From Promerops cafer (lineage: Eukaryota; Chordata; Aves; Passeriformes; Nectariniidae): a DNA stretch of 64,000 nucleotides. A program made the position numbers and the translations under genes. Shown piece by piece: positions 62,954-64,000 of this stretch. Position 1 is the stretch's first letter. Every line of letters starts with the position of its first letter. A model generated the notes under the pieces. The model searched no databases and was not told the DNA's origin. It was given only the letters and a program-made list of their open reading frames with translations. The stretch lies in contig VZSE01009372.1 of assembly GCA_013398275.1 (NCBI GenBank), positions 62,001 to 126,000 of the forward strand, written 5' to 3'.

Positions 62954-63144
62954 GCGTGCAGTGACACCAGCAGTGGGCTGGCACAGGGCTGGCACAGGGC
63001 TGGCAGAGGCAGGGCTGCTCGCTGCCCGCCCGGCACCGTGGCTGGGCACGGCCACAATGCACAATGTCCCCTTTGAGCGGGCGCTGGCACGGCGGGGGCG
63101 GCGGGCACGGGCTCAGGGAAGGGCTTGGGTTGGAGTCACAGCAT
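62954..63144 (-). promoter_or_regulatory. SH3TC2: SH3TC2 5' UTR/promoter region
   Basis: GC-rich sequence immediately upstream of the ATG. It carries a GC-box cluster (GGCGGGGGCGGCGGG at 63091-63105) and a perfect tandem heptamer CACAATG-CACAATG at 63053-63066 that resembles SOX-type ACAAT cores. Also present is a (GGGCTGGCACA)n-like triplication at about 62976-63004. No TATA box is seen. The promoter assignment is by position and composition. Confidence 0.5.
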
Positions 63145-63500
63145 CAGTTAGGTTTGGAAAGGCCTTTAAGGTCATCAAGTCTGGCCACAGAGCTAGTACT
63201 GCCAAGGCCACCACTGAACCGTGTCCCTAAGTGCCACATCTGTGTCTTATAAATCCCCCCAGGGATGGTGGCTCCACCATGTCCTGGACGGGCTGTGCCA
63301 GTGCTTGACAAGTCTTTACATGGAGAAATTTTTCTGATATCCAACCCAAACCCTCCCTGCTGCAACTTGGGACCATTTCCTCCCCTCCTGTCCCTGTTCC
63401 CTGGGAGCAGAGCCCGACCCCCCGGCTGTCCCCTCCTGTCAGGGAGTTGAGCAGAGCCACAAGGTCCCCCCTGAGCCTCCTTTTCTCCACTCTGCCTCCG
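63145..63500 (-). repeat. CR1 LINE 3' end including the end of the reverse-transcriptase ORF
   Basis: Reverse-oriented CR1: AGGTTTGGAAAGGCCTTTAA, GGTCATCAAGTCTGGCCACA, AACCGTGTCCCTAAGTGCCA. On the minus strand it reads into the ORF2 C-terminal motif EKRRLRGDLVALLNSLTGG near 63440-63500. It has decayed, with frame breaks. It is the same subfamily as the copy at 47788. Confidence 0.9.
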
Positions 63501-64000
63501 GGAGGGCAGTGCCCATCCCACATGGCACATTCCTGGCATTCCTCCTCGGGAGTCCCTGCTCTGCCAAGCCTGCCCCAGCTCCCAGCTGCTCCCTCCAAGC
63601 TGATCTCCCCCAGTGCCAAAGGCAGAGCTGCTCCTGGCACCTGCAAGCACCTCCCTCACCTGTGGGGATGTCCAGCTGGGGCCCATCCGGCGTCCTGCAT
63701 CCGGGGCTGGCTGTGATCCTGGACCTCCTTCCTGCCCGATGCTGTTCCCGTGTCACCGTGGGGGCAGCTGGCAGCACCACGGGCATCTCTGCCAGCTACA
63801 TCCAGGTGAGTTCCTGCAGCCCAGGCACGGCGGGCACCCCCGGGGTCAGCGCTGTGCAAACCCCAGATCCAACACCAGCAGCAAGGGGCTGGCTGCTGTG
63901 CAGGATCCCTTGGGCATCCCAGGATGAGGATGAGCCTCATTCCCTCCTCACTCACATCCTCAGGCGTTCCCCAGCCCTCAGGGTCAGGATTTGGGATGGC
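63501..64000. other. Right end of window, no gene recognised
   Basis: In mammals ABLIM3 lies beyond SH3TC2, but no LIM-domain (Cys/His-spaced) sequence is present here. A CAG|GTGAGT-like donor occurs at 63805, but no convincing exon precedes it. Upper CR1 sequence may extend into 63501-63560. Confidence 0.5.

Noticed and set aside
63501..64000. First exon of ABLIM3, the expected next gene
   Set aside because: No LIM-type Cys/His pattern or matching N terminus is visible; the CAG|GTGAGT near 63805 alone is insufficient.
1..64000. A previously undescribed multi-gene system
   Set aside because: Only two known vertebrate genes plus repeats can be supported; I found no tRNA, rRNA, CRISPR or intact mobile-element genes, and no cluster of unknown conserved genes.

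Overview
This is vertebrate nuclear DNA, most probably from a bird. Its two protein-coding genes are recognisable by homology: the intronless beta-2 adrenergic receptor gene (ADRB2, plus strand, 2897-4198) and SH3TC2 (minus strand, coding sequence 48570-62953 in 17 exons). Their order and convergent orientation match the mammalian ADRB2-SH3TC2 neighbourhood (human 5q32). The interspersed repeats I can recognise are CR1-type LINE fragments, several ending in the ATTCTRTG-like 3' tail typical of avian CR1. No Alu- or L1-like sequence is seen. The short introns and a gene-to-gene distance of only 44 kb also fit a bird; a crocodilian or turtle cannot be formally excluded.

Layout. 1-2230 is the left flank with no gene. 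2232-2814 is a GC-rich ADRB2 promoter/leader region, followed by a 70-base assembly gap (2815-2884) only 12 bases before the ADRB2 start codon. The ADRB2 coding exon is followed by a putative 3' UTR with a polyadenylation signal near 4776, and GC-rich sequence continues to about 6.2 kb. From 6.2 to 48.5 kb I find no protein-coding gene. That stretch is unique sequence broken up by about 15 CR1 fragments, many minisatellites (17, 20, 19, 55, 18, 10, 9 and 44 bp units) and one large AAT/AAG microsatellite. A few AT-richer, non-repetitive islands look like possible conserved non-coding elements.

SH3TC2 occupies 48.5-63 kb. I rebuilt all 17 coding exons by splice consensus, reading phase and similarity to the mammalian protein. 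Every junction is GT-AG, every phase joins, and the total is 3888 nt (1295 residues plus stop) against 1288 residues in human. The protein starts with an MGCC lipidation-type N terminus (exon 1), has two SH3 domains (exons 6 and 8) and a long TPR region (exons 11-17). Its introns carry striking repeats. The most notable is a tandem array that starts inside exon 16 and multiplies the intron 15 splice acceptor 12 times. A CR1 copy makes up most of intron 10, and a (GGGAT)n tract lies 65 bases upstream of exon 9.

The right end (63.0-64.0 kb) holds the SH3TC2 promoter region, an old CR1 copy and nothing else recognised. The two genes have no known shared pathway: ADRB2 is a Gs-coupled catecholamine receptor and SH3TC2 is a Schwann-cell endosomal-recycling adaptor. 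No novel multi-gene system is evident; the points of interest are in gene structure and repeats.
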